Positions 9,438 through 18,750 of a stretch of DNA of 58,884 nucleotides are shown here, in pieces. Below the pieces are notes generated by a model. That model saw only the letters and a list, made by a program, of their open reading frames with translations. It was not told the DNA's origin and searched no databases. The position numbers were made by a program, and so were the translations under genes. Position 1 is the first letter of the stretch; every line of letters starts with the position of its first letter. Source of the stretch: Actinomycetota bacterium (GTDB lineage: Bacteria; Actinomycetota; Acidimicrobiia; IMCC26256; PALSA-610); assembly GCA_005779395.1 (NCBI GenBank), contig SXJP01000009.1:1-58884 (forward strand). The letters run 5' to 3'.

Positions 9438-10300
9438 GCGTCGGTCACCATCGTGCCGATTCCTTCACGCGTGAAGCACTCAAGAAGCAATGCGTGGGGC
9501 AGACGTCCATCGAGAATATGAGCGCGTTTTACACCTGTACGTAACGCATTGATGCAACTCTCTACCTTGGGAATCATCCCATCGCTGACGAGGCCGGAGT
9601 TCAAGATTTCTTCGAGCCGCTTTGTGGTGACCTGCGGTAAAATTGAGTTTTCATCTGGCCACCTCTCATAAATCCCAGCCACGTCGGTTAGGTACACGAG
9701 TTTTTCAGCGTCGAGCGCAGAAGCAATCGCGCCAGCCACAGCGTCGGCATTTACGTTGTAGGCCTGGCCATCAGCGTCTACGCCGATCGTCGCGATTACT
9801 GGGATCAGCTCTTCGTTGATAAGCCGAACGACGATCGTTGGATCGATCGCAGAAACATCGCCAACAAAACCGAGTTGTGGATCGCGTTGCGAAACGCGGA
9901 TCAGACCGGCGTCTTCGCCAGATAAGCCGACCGCATATGAGCCGTTGCGATTAATTGCTGCAACGATCTCTCGATTGACCTTTCCGACCAATGCCATACG
10001 CACGATGTCAATTGTTTCCGAATCGGTTACGCGCCGACCTTCGATGAAAGTCGGTTCCTTGCCGAGTCGACGCATGAGGTCAGTTATCTGCGGACCACCA
10101 CCATGGACAACGACAGGATTCATACCGACAAGGCGCATCAGGACGACATCAGAGGCAAACAGTTGCGCTAGTTCGAGCGTTTCCATCGCGTGGCCGCCGT
10201 ACTTGATCACGACCGTCTTGCCTTGAAATTCGCGGATGTATGGCAGCGCCTGCGAAAGGATTGCTGCCTTCTCGGCTGCTGTCGAACTTCTGTCGTCCAT
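9434..10300 (-). CDS. argB: acetylglutamate kinase
   Basis: Phosphorylates N-acetylglutamate, the usual arginine-feedback step. 288 aa of the amino acid kinase fold: glycine-rich VVIKYGGHAM near residue 30, VVVHGGGPQI at ~65, and AGAIASALDAEKLVYLTDVAGIY in the nucleotide-binding half. An N-terminal stretch of ~25 residues precedes the kinase core; in arginine-sensitive enzymes this helix forms the hexamer, so feedback inhibition is plausible but not shown. The ATG overlaps the argJ stop by one base (TGATG). Confidence 0.96.
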   Translation of the reverse strand: MDDRSSTAAEKAAILSQALPYIREFQGKTVVIKYGGHAMETLELAQLFASDVVLMRLVGMNPVVVHGGGPQITDLMRRLGKEPTFIEGRRVTDSETIDIVRMALVGKVNREIVAAINRNGSYAVGLSGEDAGLIRVSQRDPQLGFVGDVSAIDPTIVVRLINEELIPVIATIGVDADGQAYNVNADAVAGAIASALDAEKLVYLTDVAGIYERWPDENSILPQVTTKRLEEILNSGLVSDGMIPKVESCINALRTGVKRAHILDGRLPHALLLECFTREGIGTMVTDA

Positions 10301-11520
10301 CAGCTAGTCCTCATGTTCTCGGCTATGTACGCGGGCGAGAGGTCTGTCGTCAAGAAGACGGACTCGCCTGAACCTTGGTGCAAGTCAGCGACTATCTCTA
10401 TATCGACCTCGTTCATGGCAACGCTGAGAGATGCCTCGTCGTGCGTGCACGCGATGCCGTCGCGGCAAACGATGATGCCGTTGTATGAAATGTCGACCAA
10501 CTCTGGATCGAGATAGGCACCGCTCGCACCCAACTCTGAAAGCACGCGCCCCCAGTACGGGTCTCCACCATAAAGAGAGCACTGCACTAACTGACTCCTA
10601 GACACTGCCCGCGCAGCGATCCGAGCATCGGCCGCCGATCGCGCACCGCGCACGACAACCTTGACAAACTTCGTCGCGCCTTCGGCATCCCTCGCCATCT
10701 TCTCTGCGAGGTCCGCGCAGACCGACGTAACTGCGGACACGAATCGCGCGAAGATTTCGCCTGACTCCACCGTTATGTGAGGTCCACCAGCAGCGCCACT
10801 CGACATGATGATGACGGTGTCGTTCGTGCTACGCGAACCGTCGATGTCCAGCTGATCGAAGCTTGCGGCGACCGCCGATGTAAGCGCGGACTGCAATGCT
10901 TCGACTTCGACGCGCGCATCTGTAGTGAGAACACACAGCATGGTCGCCATAGCTGGCGACAGCATCGCCGCGCCTTTTGCCATGCCGCCGACCGTCGCCA
11001 TGTTGCCGACTGGCGAAGTCTCGAACTTCACACTCGATTCTTTGCGCACAGTATCTGTCGTGAGGATTGCCTGGTTGGCCGATGAGCCGGCCTCCGCGTC
11101 TTTGCCCAACATCGTGGCGAGGATCGGAATACCGGCCTCAATGGGATCCATCTTGAGCGGAATACCGATTAGTCCAGTTGAACACACAAGCACGTCTTCT
11201 TGGGCGACTGCCGCGCCATCGATGCTGAGGCTCAAAGATGTCAGCTCACACATGCGCCTGGCGTTAGACCGACCTTGCGCGCCAGTCGCGGCATTGGCGT
11301 TGCCAGAATTGAGTATCACTGCGGTTGCGCGGCCATTGGCTAGGTGCTGCTTGCTCACCCTCACCGGTCCAGCTTGCACGAGGTTCGAAGTAAATACCGC
11401 GGCAGTTGGCACCGATTCGCGGCTAGCGGTGACAACGAGAGCCAGATCCGGGTTTCCCGACGGCTTTATCCCACACGCTATGCCGCCTGCAAGAAAGCCT
11501 TTCGCTGCAGTTACTGACAT
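10300..11520 (-). CDS. argJ: bifunctional glutamate N-acetyltransferase / ornithine acetyltransferase
   Basis: Recycles the acetyl group from acetylornithine to glutamate, giving a cyclic arginine pathway. 406 aa. ArgJ proteins self-cleave before a conserved Thr; the site is visible as AKGAAMLSPAMATMLC, with cleavage expected between Ala and Thr of MATML (~190). The N-terminus (AAKGFLAGGIACGIKP) and the C-terminal Asn-rich end (SPAYIAENMRTS) match the family. The ATG is preceded by GAGGAG and sits 10 bp after argC. No separate argA or argE is visible, consistent with the ArgJ route. Confidence 0.96.
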   Translation of the reverse strand: MSVTAAKGFLAGGIACGIKPSGNPDLALVVTASRESVPTAAVFTSNLVQAGPVRVSKQHLANGRATAVILNSGNANAATGAQGRSNARRMCELTSLSLSIDGAAVAQEDVLVCSTGLIGIPLKMDPIEAGIPILATMLGKDAEAGSSANQAILTTDTVRKESSVKFETSPVGNMATVGGMAKGAAMLSPAMATMLCVLTTDARVEVEALQSALTSAVAASFDQLDIDGSRSTNDTVIIMSSGAAGGPHITVESGEIFARFVSAVTSVCADLAEKMARDAEGATKFVKVVVRGARSAADARIAARAVSRSQLVQCSLYGGDPYWGRVLSELGASGAYLDPELVDISYNGIIVCRDGIACTHDEASLSVAMNEVDIEIVADLHQGSGESVFLTTDLSPAYIAENMRTS

Positions 11521-11530
11521 CTTGCGCTCC

Positions 11531-12568
11531 TCATGGTGCTAATCCAAGAACTGGCAACCCGAGAGATTCAGGCAGATCGAACAGCAGGTTTGCACACTGA
11601 ATTGCTTGTCCAGATGCTCCTTTGACGAGATTGTCTAGCGCTGCGATTGCGATGATCGTGCGCGTGCGGTCGTCGTAACGGACCGTGATGTGGACCGAAT
11701 TTGAGCCGCGAGTGGCTTTCGTGCCGGGCGGATTTGCAGTGACGGTCACGAATGTCTCAGCCGCATAAAAGTCGCGGTATTTCGCGATGAGTGCATCCGT
11801 ACTCAGACCGTCAGCCTTTGGCCGTGCGTAACAGGTAGCTAGGATCCCGCGAGACATCGGGGCCAAATGTGGTGTGAATAAGACCTTAACTTCGCTAGTA
11901 CAAATGTTGCCGAGCACCATTTGCATTTCGGCGGTGTGGCGATGACTTAGCAATCCGTACGCAGCGAAGTTCTCGTCGACTTCGCTGAAAAGACTCGATG
12001 CCTTCAGTCCCCTCCCGCTACCAGAAACACCAGAAGCACAGTCCGCTATCAAGGTATCGAGAGCGATCAGGCCATCGCTTACGAGTGGTGCGAGAGCAAG
12101 GCTGACTGCTGTTGGATAACAACCTGCCACCGCCACATGACGCGCATCGCGAATATGGTCACGATTCAGTTCGACAAGTCCGTATCCAAATTCGTCGAGT
12201 AACTGCGGGCAACTATGTACTTCGCCGTACCAGTGCTCGTAGTCGTTCGCTGTCAGTCGGAAGTCGGCACCGAGATCGAAAATTCTTGCACCTCCGGCAT
12301 GCAATGCCGGAACGAACTTTTGGCTTTCGCCATGCGGAAGCGCACAAAAAACGGCCTCGACTCCGGCTAGCGCGACGGGATCCGAGGCCGAATAGGAAAG
12401 TTCTGGGTATGACGGCGCTAGCGACGGATAGAGGTCTGCAACCAGCGCACCAGCATTGGAATCGGCCGTCACAATGGCTACCTCGAACTCAGGGTGGCCA
12501 TGCAGCAGACGTAACAACTCTGCGCCGGTGTACCCAGAGGCACCGAGCACTCCCACTTTATGCACCAT
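11531..12568 (-). CDS. argC: N-acetyl-gamma-glutamyl-phosphate reductase
   Basis: NADPH-dependent reduction of acetylglutamyl phosphate to the semialdehyde. 345 aa. The Rossmann motif is GASGYTGAELLRLL (~9-22), the catalytic cysteine is in VAGCYPTAVSLAL (~150), and the H-bearing motif HRHTAEM follows. It is the first gene of the arginine operon. A -10-like TATACT ends only seven bases before the ATG, so the mRNA may be leaderless. The upstream gap to the divergent MaoC-like gene is 17 bp. Confidence 0.96.
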   Translation of the reverse strand: MVHKVGVLGASGYTGAELLRLLHGHPEFEVAIVTADSNAGALVADLYPSLAPSYPELSYSASDPVALAGVEAVFCALPHGESQKFVPALHAGGARIFDLGADFRLTANDYEHWYGEVHSCPQLLDEFGYGLVELNRDHIRDARHVAVAGCYPTAVSLALAPLVSDGLIALDTLIADCASGVSGSGRGLKASSLFSEVDENFAAYGLLSHRHTAEMQMVLGNICTSEVKVLFTPHLAPMSRGILATCYARPKADGLSTDALIAKYRDFYAAETFVTVTANPPGTKATRGSNSVHITVRYDDRTRTIIAIAALDNLVKGASGQAIQCANLLFDLPESLGLPVLGLAP

Positions 12569-12575
12569 GACGATT

Positions 12576-12603
12576 AGTATAGATCATGATGCATACTGCA
12601 TGG
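12576..12603 (-). promoter_or_regulatory. argC promoter with candidate ARG box
   Basis: On the minus strand a -10 hexamer TATACT (12576-12581) is followed by only seven bases and then the argC ATG. Immediately upstream is the perfect inverted repeat ATGCA-TAC-TGCAT (12589-12601), preceded on the minus strand by CC, giving a CCATGCA start like Streptomyces ARG boxes. The repeat lies between the expected -35 and -10, where bound ArgR would block polymerase. It also covers the start of the divergent MaoC-like gene, so ArgR could affect both. Confidence 0.55.
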
Positions 12604-13368
12604 GAAGATATCTCGCACGGGACGACAATTGGGCCATTTTCGTTCGACCTAAGTGTGCAAGCCAACGAGCGTTACTGGCATTCGGCTGGCGTTTCACACA
12701 ACGTTTTCGTTGTCGGAGCGGCGTATCCCCTGATCGCAGCCAACGCGACTGTCCTCACGTGGCTCGACAAGTGCGCAACGCCAATGATTCAAACCCGACA
12801 GCACCTCGAATGCCACGGCATCGCTTATTGTCCCGTGCAACTCACGACCCATGGCCGCGTGACCGACCGGTTCGATCGGCGTGGGCGAACTTACATATCT
12901 GTCGCAACTGAAATCTCTGGAGCAGGGCAAACGCTCTGGACAAGCACGGTCGACTTCACGCCAACCTCAGCCGTTATTCAAGAAACCACGAGAGAGGGTC
13001 GCGCCCGTTCGACTCCTACCCATATCGACGGATACCGCAAGGCGCTGCAGATTACGGCCGACCGAATTCGGCAATATTCCAGGCGAGGTAACTACCACTC
13101 CGACGCGAGCACGGCGGAGGAACTCGGGCTCCCAGGCTTGGTCGCGCAGGGCACCCAGGTTTGCGGTCCTGCGTTCGATCTCCTGGCCGATGCTTGGGGC
13201 GAAAGATTCATAAGGACTGGCGTTATCGACCTGCAGTTCGTTGGAATGGTCACGGCCGATGAAATAGTTGAAGCCACTGTCAAAGTCGACGGTGACAATG
13301 CTGCGCTTCAGGTCTGGAACCAAACCAAGAATCGGCTTGCGGCAGTCGGGACTGCGTCACTTCTCTGA
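12586..13368 (+). CDS. MaoC-like hotdog-fold protein (acyl dehydratase or thioesterase-like)
   Basis: 260 aa. The N-terminal segment IGPFSFDLSVQANERYWHSAGV and the C-terminal half, with HSDASTAEELGLPGLVAQGTQV followed by IDLQFVGMVTADEIVEATV, resemble two tandem hotdog domains of the MaoC/(R)-hydratase superfamily. The GLPGLVAQG block corresponds to the usual ALPGLIAHG-type helix, though the canonical catalytic Asp-His pair is not clearly intact. Function and substrate are unknown. It is divergent from argC (17-bp gap) and converges tail to tail with the phosphoesterase gene, one base apart. ATG at 12586 or 12589. Confidence 0.65.
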   Translation: MMHTAWEDISHGTTIGPFSFDLSVQANERYWHSAGVSHNVFVVGAAYPLIAANATVLTWLDKCATPMIQTRQHLECHGIAYCPVQLTTHGRVTDRFDRRGRTYISVATEISGAGQTLWTSTVDFTPTSAVIQETTREGRARSTPTHIDGYRKALQITADRIRQYSRRGNYHSDASTAEELGLPGLVAQGTQVCGPAFDLLADAWGERFIRTGVIDLQFVGMVTADEIVEATVKVDGDNAALQVWNQTKNRLAAVGTASLL

Positions 13369-13369
13369 T

Positions 13370-15226
13370 TCAGTTGCTGTGCGTGTCTACTACCAAATCA
13401 TCGAAACGAGCATCAAAAGTTCGGCCACTCGAATTGTTGTCGAATAGTTGAAGTCGCGAGATCAGCGCCGTGCCAAAATTGGCGGAGATATTTGCGATCG
13501 TGACACCGTTGAGCAACGCCGTTGCATTTCCGGAGGTACCGATTGTTGTACACAACTCGACCGTATTCCACCCCGAAGGAAGGGTCACGCCGGTTGTGGT
13601 CGTCACAGCTGTCGTGTCGTTCCGTACGATTATCACGCGAGTCGGTGTGAGTGCGAGCCGACTTACACCGACATTCGCAGTGCTGCGAGTTCGAAGAACA
13701 ATGGTGTTCGTGCCGATGCTCGCAAGATTAACGCGCCCACTCGCACACATGGTCGGAACCGCTGGACTGATGTCGTGATAGCCGTACGCAGTCTGGGCCA
13801 CCGCGACCGCGTGAACTGAAGGGACAGCAGGCGATCCCATCGAGGGATCTATCGTGAGCCGCACTGCGCCGGGCCAACCATCGAGGTTCGCGAAACTGTC
13901 GGTGTAAATATTGCTCGCTGGCGGCCCGGCCCCACATGACACCGAGCCATTACTCGAAACGCCGCTCGAGCTGTTTACCGTGTTGCCATTGGAATCTGCG
14001 AAACGCCAGTTGAGCGCTGTCGCTGTACCAGTGTTGCCATTCACTGCTGTGATATATGCCGAGCCAGCGACCCTCGCTCGTTGCCACTGAACGCGTGAAT
14101 CGGTGTCAGTCGTCGAACTCAGGTTATGACCGCCAGCGCCAGCAACAATCTGGACCATGTGTGAGTCCGGCTGATCGGCCTGGAGTGCAGCATTCATCGG
14201 CTTGTAGGTAGCCATCGTGTGGGAATGCCCGGCCGCAACAAGGTCACCACCGTTGCCTGCAAGAAGCGACCAAATAGGCGCCATCGCGGCTGAATCTTCT
14301 ATGCCACTGATAACTGGCCTATGCCAGATACCGACCACGCACGGCAACGTGTTTGCTTGCAGGACCGACTGAGCCCACGCGTACATCTGACTCGTAGTTC
14401 CGCAGCCACCGACACGGCTGCACTCGCTCGCGAAGCTGAGTACGCGCACTCCCCCGACGACCTCCGTGAAGTACAAGGGCCTGTGGTGCCAGTAGTCGAA
14501 GAAACCATCATCCGAGTTCGTGTGAAGTTCGTGGTTGCCGCCGCTCGCGAGGGTGAACGATGCAAGCGCTCCCCACCTAGATGTAGTTCCTGGGTAATCG
14601 AAGTTAGCTAGACCGTAATGATTGAAGAACTCAGTTCTAGTGCCGCGCTCGTAAACGTCACCGAGTTGCAAAAACGTCGACGCTGGCGAAGCCAAGATCG
14701 ATGCCGCTACCGCGTTGCCGCGATCGGTACCGTCTGCACCATCGCCGGTAGCAGCGAAAATCGGATCCCCGCTCGACGGACGTGGCATGAACTTGGCTGC
14801 ATAATCGGTTGGCGTATTCGGCGCGGTCGAGATGTTGTTATCGATTGTGACCGCAATCGCCACCGGCGCCCCTGTTACTCCGGCAGCTGACTTCGTGCGC
14901 GCGACTAGGTAACGACTCGCGTCGACGTAACGCTGGGTCGGCCATATAAATGACCACGGCGCCCCGAAATCAGAATAGAGATGAGTCGTCGATGTAGCCG
15001 AGGTTCCCCAAGAGACATCGATCTCGAACGGTGCGCCAGTCCCCGTCGTCGTGACCGTCACAGGAACCTCACCAGAAAGGGTTCCGTTTGCTACGGAAAT
15101 GCACAACGTCCATGTCGAAGATTGGGCACAAGCCGACACCGCGTGGGCACGCTCGCCGATGGAAATGAACCCGGCGGTACTCGCGGTGATCAACGCGACA
15201 ACTATAAGAATCCTGGTCGATCTCAA
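13370..15226 (-). CDS. secreted calcineurin-like metallophosphoesterase with C-terminal lectin-like domain
   Basis: 618 aa with a typical signal peptide (hydrophobic ~5-20, then AHAVSA). A Fibronectin/Ig-like region (~30-130) precedes a metallophosphoesterase core with metal-binding motifs LQLGDVYERGT, SGGNHELH, GIWHRPVIS and AAGHSHTM (~155-365). The C-terminal ~180 residues form a beta-rich, Thr-rich domain (from YTDSFANLDGW to ARFDDLVVD) resembling laminin-G/concanavalin-type modules. It would act outside the membrane on phosphate esters; the substrate is unknown. The start is TTG with AGGAG closely upstream; an in-frame ATG is absent nearby. It follows pheT by 115 bp with a weak hairpin between. 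Confidence 0.75.
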   Translation of the reverse strand: MRSTRILIVVALITASTAGFISIGERAHAVSACAQSSTWTLCISVANGTLSGEVPVTVTTTGTGAPFEIDVSWGTSATSTTHLYSDFGAPWSFIWPTQRYVDASRYLVARTKSAAGVTGAPVAIAVTIDNNISTAPNTPTDYAAKFMPRPSSGDPIFAATGDGADGTDRGNAVAASILASPASTFLQLGDVYERGTRTEFFNHYGLANFDYPGTTSRWGALASFTLASGGNHELHTNSDDGFFDYWHHRPLYFTEVVGGVRVLSFASECSRVGGCGTTSQMYAWAQSVLQANTLPCVVGIWHRPVISGIEDSAAMAPIWSLLAGNGGDLVAAGHSHTMATYKPMNAALQADQPDSHMVQIVAGAGGHNLSSTTDTDSRVQWQRARVAGSAYITAVNGNTGTATALNWRFADSNGNTVNSSSGVSSNGSVSCGAGPPASNIYTDSFANLDGWPGAVRLTIDPSMGSPAVPSVHAVAVAQTAYGYHDISPAVPTMCASGRVNLASIGTNTIVLRTRSTANVGVSRLALTPTRVIIVRNDTTAVTTTTGVTLPSGWNTVELCTTIGTSGNATALLNGVTIANISANFGTALISRLQLFDNNSSGRTFDARFDDLVVDTHSN

Positions 15227-15274
15227 AACGCTCCTAGCCGTCTAGATCAGACAACCAACTTTATTGGCCTCCGG

Positions 15275-15303
15275 GAGAAATAGCTAGAGGGAATTCGCTA
15301 GCT
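15275..15303 (-). terminator. weak terminator-like hairpin after pheT
   Basis: AGCTAG (15298-15303) pairs with CTAGCT (15282-15287) across a 10-nt loop and is followed on the minus strand by ATTTCTC. The stem is short and the U-run poor, so it may only partly separate pheST from the phosphoesterase gene. Confidence 0.3.
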
Positions 15304-15341
15304 CGGCATCGATCTTCGCCGTTCTTAGCTCCCGACGTTCG

Positions 15342-17702
15342 TCATGCGCGCATTACCGCAGCGTGTGACGCAAACACAGCGTTGATTATCGCCTCACGCA
15401 ATGGTGTTACGTCGTGGTCCGTGAGAGTTCGACTCGGCGAACGAAACCGCAGCGCATAAGCGAGACTCCGATGAGACTCGCCAATAGCTGATGAACGGAA
15501 CTCGTCGAATAACAAACACTGTTCAAGCATTTCGCCACCCGCATGTCGGATCGTTTCGGAAAGTTTCGCGGCAGGGACCGAGTCGGGCACTACGAAAGCG
15601 AGGTCCATGTTGATCGGCGGATACTGCGAAACGCTACGAATATGTAACGACCTACGTGGGGCAGCGAGCAAAGATCGGAGGTCGATCTCAAGCCAGAGTG
15701 GTCGATCCAGGCCGTATCCCGCAGCGACGCTCGGGGCGACTTCGCCGAGCGCACCAATGACCGTACCCGTCGCTACGACTTCGGCGCCTCTACCCGGATG
15801 CAAACCGTTGAGTTCGGCTCCGATGAGTTCCAACGACTCTAGTCGTAGTGCAGATTCGAGTGATCGGAGCACACGAATAAGCATGTCGAGCGAGGCACTA
15901 GCTCCCGCTAGTACGACCCCAATCGAAACGCGCTCGTTCGGCAAGATTGAACCGCGTTGCGGGGCGTAGAAAACTGTTCCTATCTCGAACAGAGCGACAT
16001 CGGTTTCTCCACGTGCGAAATTGTTTGCGGTGGCGCGAAGCATGCCTGATCTCAAACTTGGCCGCAACAGCGATTCTTCGGCTCGCAACGGATTCGTTAG
16101 CTCGACTACATCCTCAACTACGAGTCCGGCGGTTTCGAGATCTGATGGTGAGACCAGAGGCATCGTCATGGCTTCTGCGACACCAGCGCCTACTAGCACA
16201 TCAGCGATGAGCCGCCGTTCGCGCTGGGCCACAGTCAACCGACCAACAGTGCCAGCAGGAGCCGACGCGACGGTCCGAGCGATGTTCGCCAAACCGACTC
16301 GCCGCGCAACCTCTTCGACGACGTCGATCTCGCGGGTTAGGTCAGGTCGCCACGTTGGTGTCGCGACATCAAAATCTCGAGAGCCGTCGAGAATTTCAAT
16401 TCCTAGTGGCCCTAATAGTTCGCTGACTTCTGAAGCCTCAAGACTCGTACCAAGAACCTTGTTGACGCGAGCTGTCCGTACGTATATTCGCGGTCTATCT
16501 ACAGGGTTCGGATATACGTCGATCTTGCCGGCATCTGGTTTCACCTTTGCCACCATGGCTAGCAATGAGATCGCGCAATCTGCACCTTCCGCAGCGCCGT
16601 TTGGATCTACGCCACGTTCGAAACGAGCGCTTGCTTCGCTGCGAAGCCCGAGACGCTTACTTGATCGCGAAATACCGCCTGGCTCGAAGTGTGCTGACTC
16701 GAGCAGAATCGCTGTCGTCTCGTTGGACACCTCTGCATCGCGTCCGCCCATGATGCCCGCAATCGCCTGAGGCTTGCGACCAGCATCACAAATCAAGAGG
16801 TCGGAGTCTGTCAGCAATCGTTCGACGCCATCGAGCGTGACCATGCGCTCACCATTGTCGGCTAGGCGTACGACAATGCCGCGCCCCTCGAGGTGATTTA
16901 GATCAAACGCGTGCAATGGCCTGCACCGTTCGAGCATCACGTAGTTCGTGACATCGACGATGTTGTTGATCGGACGCATCCCAGCGAGCCGCAAGCGCTT
17001 TTGCAGCCAGTCCGGTGACTCAGCCACAACGACCTCTGCGGTGCGGGACACAAATCGAGGACACCGGTCAAGCGCTTCGATACTGACAGTCACGTCGCCG
17101 AGATTCTTAACTACAGACGACACATCGGGAGCAGGCACCGAGAAATCGAGCTTGAAGTGGGCACTGAGTTCCCTCGCAATGCCGACGATGCCCATTGCGT
17201 CTGGACGATTAGGCGTAATCGAAAGTTCAAAAATGACGTCATCGAGTCCGAGTAGCTCCCGTACATCTGCGCCGAGTTGTGAATCTGTCGGCAGTTCGAG
17301 AATTCCGGCGTGGTCGTCGCCGAGGCCAAGCTCGCGGGTTGAGCACAGCATTCCTTCGCTGACGATGCCGCGAATCTTGCGCTTCGTGATCTCGAAGCCG
17401 CCCGGCAAGCGCGCGCCTACGGTTGCGAACGGGACAACCATGCCTGCAGAGATGTTGGGAGCGCCACAGACGACGCGCAACTCCTTGCCATCGCCGTAAA
17501 CGATCTCGGCTAGCCGAATCTTGTCAGCGTCGGGGTGCGCTACGACGTTGGTGATTCGAGCCACAACGACTCCCGATATTTCGGCGCCTGGGTCATCTAT
17601 CGAGTCGACCTCAAGCCCGAGTTGATTCAGAGCGTCTGCGATTGCGGGAACTGGCGCTGCAAGCGGCGTGAAATCTCGGATCCAAGAAAGTGGGGCGCGC
17701 AA
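15342..17702 (-). CDS. pheT: phenylalanyl-tRNA synthetase beta subunit
   Basis: 786-aa beta chain of the alpha2-beta2 enzyme. The N-terminal tRNA-binding EMAP/OB domain (~40-150, including VVCGAPN) is followed by B3/B4 editing-domain sequence, the B5 domain and a C-terminal anticodon-binding ferredoxin-like domain ending in LTDHDVTPLREAII. The start is TTG at 17702, giving MRAPLSWIRDF, which matches the family start MRVPLSWL; no ATG is near. It begins 10 bp after the pheS stop. Confidence 0.96.
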   Translation of the reverse strand: MRAPLSWIRDFTPLAAPVPAIADALNQLGLEVDSIDDPGAEISGVVVARITNVVAHPDADKIRLAEIVYGDGKELRVVCGAPNISAGMVVPFATVGARLPGGFEITKRKIRGIVSEGMLCSTRELGLGDDHAGILELPTDSQLGADVRELLGLDDVIFELSITPNRPDAMGIVGIARELSAHFKLDFSVPAPDVSSVVKNLGDVTVSIEALDRCPRFVSRTAEVVVAESPDWLQKRLRLAGMRPINNIVDVTNYVMLERCRPLHAFDLNHLEGRGIVVRLADNGERMVTLDGVERLLTDSDLLICDAGRKPQAIAGIMGGRDAEVSNETTAILLESAHFEPGGISRSSKRLGLRSEASARFERGVDPNGAAEGADCAISLLAMVAKVKPDAGKIDVYPNPVDRPRIYVRTARVNKVLGTSLEASEVSELLGPLGIEILDGSRDFDVATPTWRPDLTREIDVVEEVARRVGLANIARTVASAPAGTVGRLTVAQRERRLIADVLVGAGVAEAMTMPLVSPSDLETAGLVVEDVVELTNPLRAEESLLRPSLRSGMLRATANNFARGETDVALFEIGTVFYAPQRGSILPNERVSIGVVLAGASASLDMLIRVLRSLESALRLESLELIGAELNGLHPGRGAEVVATGTVIGALGEVAPSVAAGYGLDRPLWLEIDLRSLLAAPRRSLHIRSVSQYPPINMDLAFVVPDSVPAAKLSETIRHAGGEMLEQCLLFDEFRSSAIGESHRSLAYALRFRSPSRTLTDHDVTPLREAIINAVFASHAAVMRA

Positions 17703-17712
17703 TTGTTACCTA

Positions 17713-18750
17713 CTAGGACTGGCGCAAAAAGCGCAGGTCGTTGTCCCACAGCAAGGTCTGCAATGAGTCGATCTGGTTGCGGAGCAACGGGATCCTGTCG
17801 ATTCCGAAGCCGAATGCGAACCCTGACCATTCTTCGGGGTCGAGATTGCACGCTTGGAGCACGTTGGGGTCGACCATCCCGCAACCTCCTAGCTCGATCC
17901 AACCAGTATGAGAACAAGTACGACAACCCGTCTTTTCACAAAACGGGCAGCTCACTGCAAGCTCGGCGCTCGGTTCGGTGAAAGGAAAATACGAGGGTAA
18001 GAAGCGGCTCTCGACGTCGCCGAACAGCGCGCGAAAAAAGACTTCGATTGTCCCCATGAGATCGCCCATGGTGACGTCGCGGTCAATGACTAGACATTCG
18101 ATTTGATGGAACACCGGCGAGTGCCGTGCGTCGGGCGTATCTCGCCTGAACGTGCGGCCAGGAATAATCGCGTAGATCGGCGGCTCTTGAGTTTCCATCA
18201 GACGGATCTGCATCGGGCTCGTATGAGTTCGCAACAAGACCTGTTCTGGTTCGCCGAGATTCACGTAGAGCGTGTCCTGCATAGCGCGCGCTGGATGTCC
18301 TGGCGGAAAGTTGAGTGCCTCAAAGTTGTGCCAGTCGTCTTCGACTTCTGGCCCTTCGTGCACCTGGTAGCCGAGTCCGCAAAAAATATCTTCAAGCTCG
18401 CGCCAGACTTGAGTGACGGGGTGTAGATGCCCGCGGAGAGACCCGTTGCCTAGCGCCGTGAGGTCAAGACGTTCGGCGGCTAGCTGGGACGCAGATGCAG
18501 CCGCTGAGATAACTGCGCGCCGCTCGCCTACAACCTCAGCGATAGTCGCTTGCGCTGCGGCGAGAGCTTTGCCAACTGTCGACCGGTCAGCGCCCTCGAC
18601 GCTGCCGATACCTGTCTTGACTGCAGCTAGTTCATCGCTAGCTGTGCGCTCAATCTCGCGAAGAGACTCAAGGTCTGTTGCCGTCTGAGCCGTCTCGACG
18701 ACCCGACGAGCGACACTTTCAGCGCGCTCTACTAGTTGAGTTGCGCTCAT
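17713..18750 (-). CDS. pheS: phenylalanyl-tRNA synthetase alpha subunit
   Basis: 345-aa catalytic chain. The first ~90 residues form the predicted coiled-coil arm that binds tRNA. The class II catalytic core starts near GHLHPVTQVWRELEDIF and includes the motif-2 region GRTFRRDTPDARHSPVFHQIE and motif 3 in GFAFGFGIDRIPLL. There is a Cys-containing stretch (CPFCEKTGCRTCSHTGW) typical of many bacterial PheS. The ATG overlaps the preceding methyltransferase stop by one base (TAATG). Confidence 0.97.
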   Translation of the reverse strand: MSATQLVERAESVARRVVETAQTATDLESLREIERTASDELAAVKTGIGSVEGADRSTVGKALAAAQATIAEVVGERRAVISAAASASQLAAERLDLTALGNGSLRGHLHPVTQVWRELEDIFCGLGYQVHEGPEVEDDWHNFEALNFPPGHPARAMQDTLYVNLGEPEQVLLRTHTSPMQIRLMETQEPPIYAIIPGRTFRRDTPDARHSPVFHQIECLVIDRDVTMGDLMGTIEVFFRALFGDVESRFLPSYFPFTEPSAELAVSCPFCEKTGCRTCSHTGWIELGGCGMVDPNVLQACNLDPEEWSGFAFGFGIDRIPLLRNQIDSLQTLLWDNDLRFLRQS

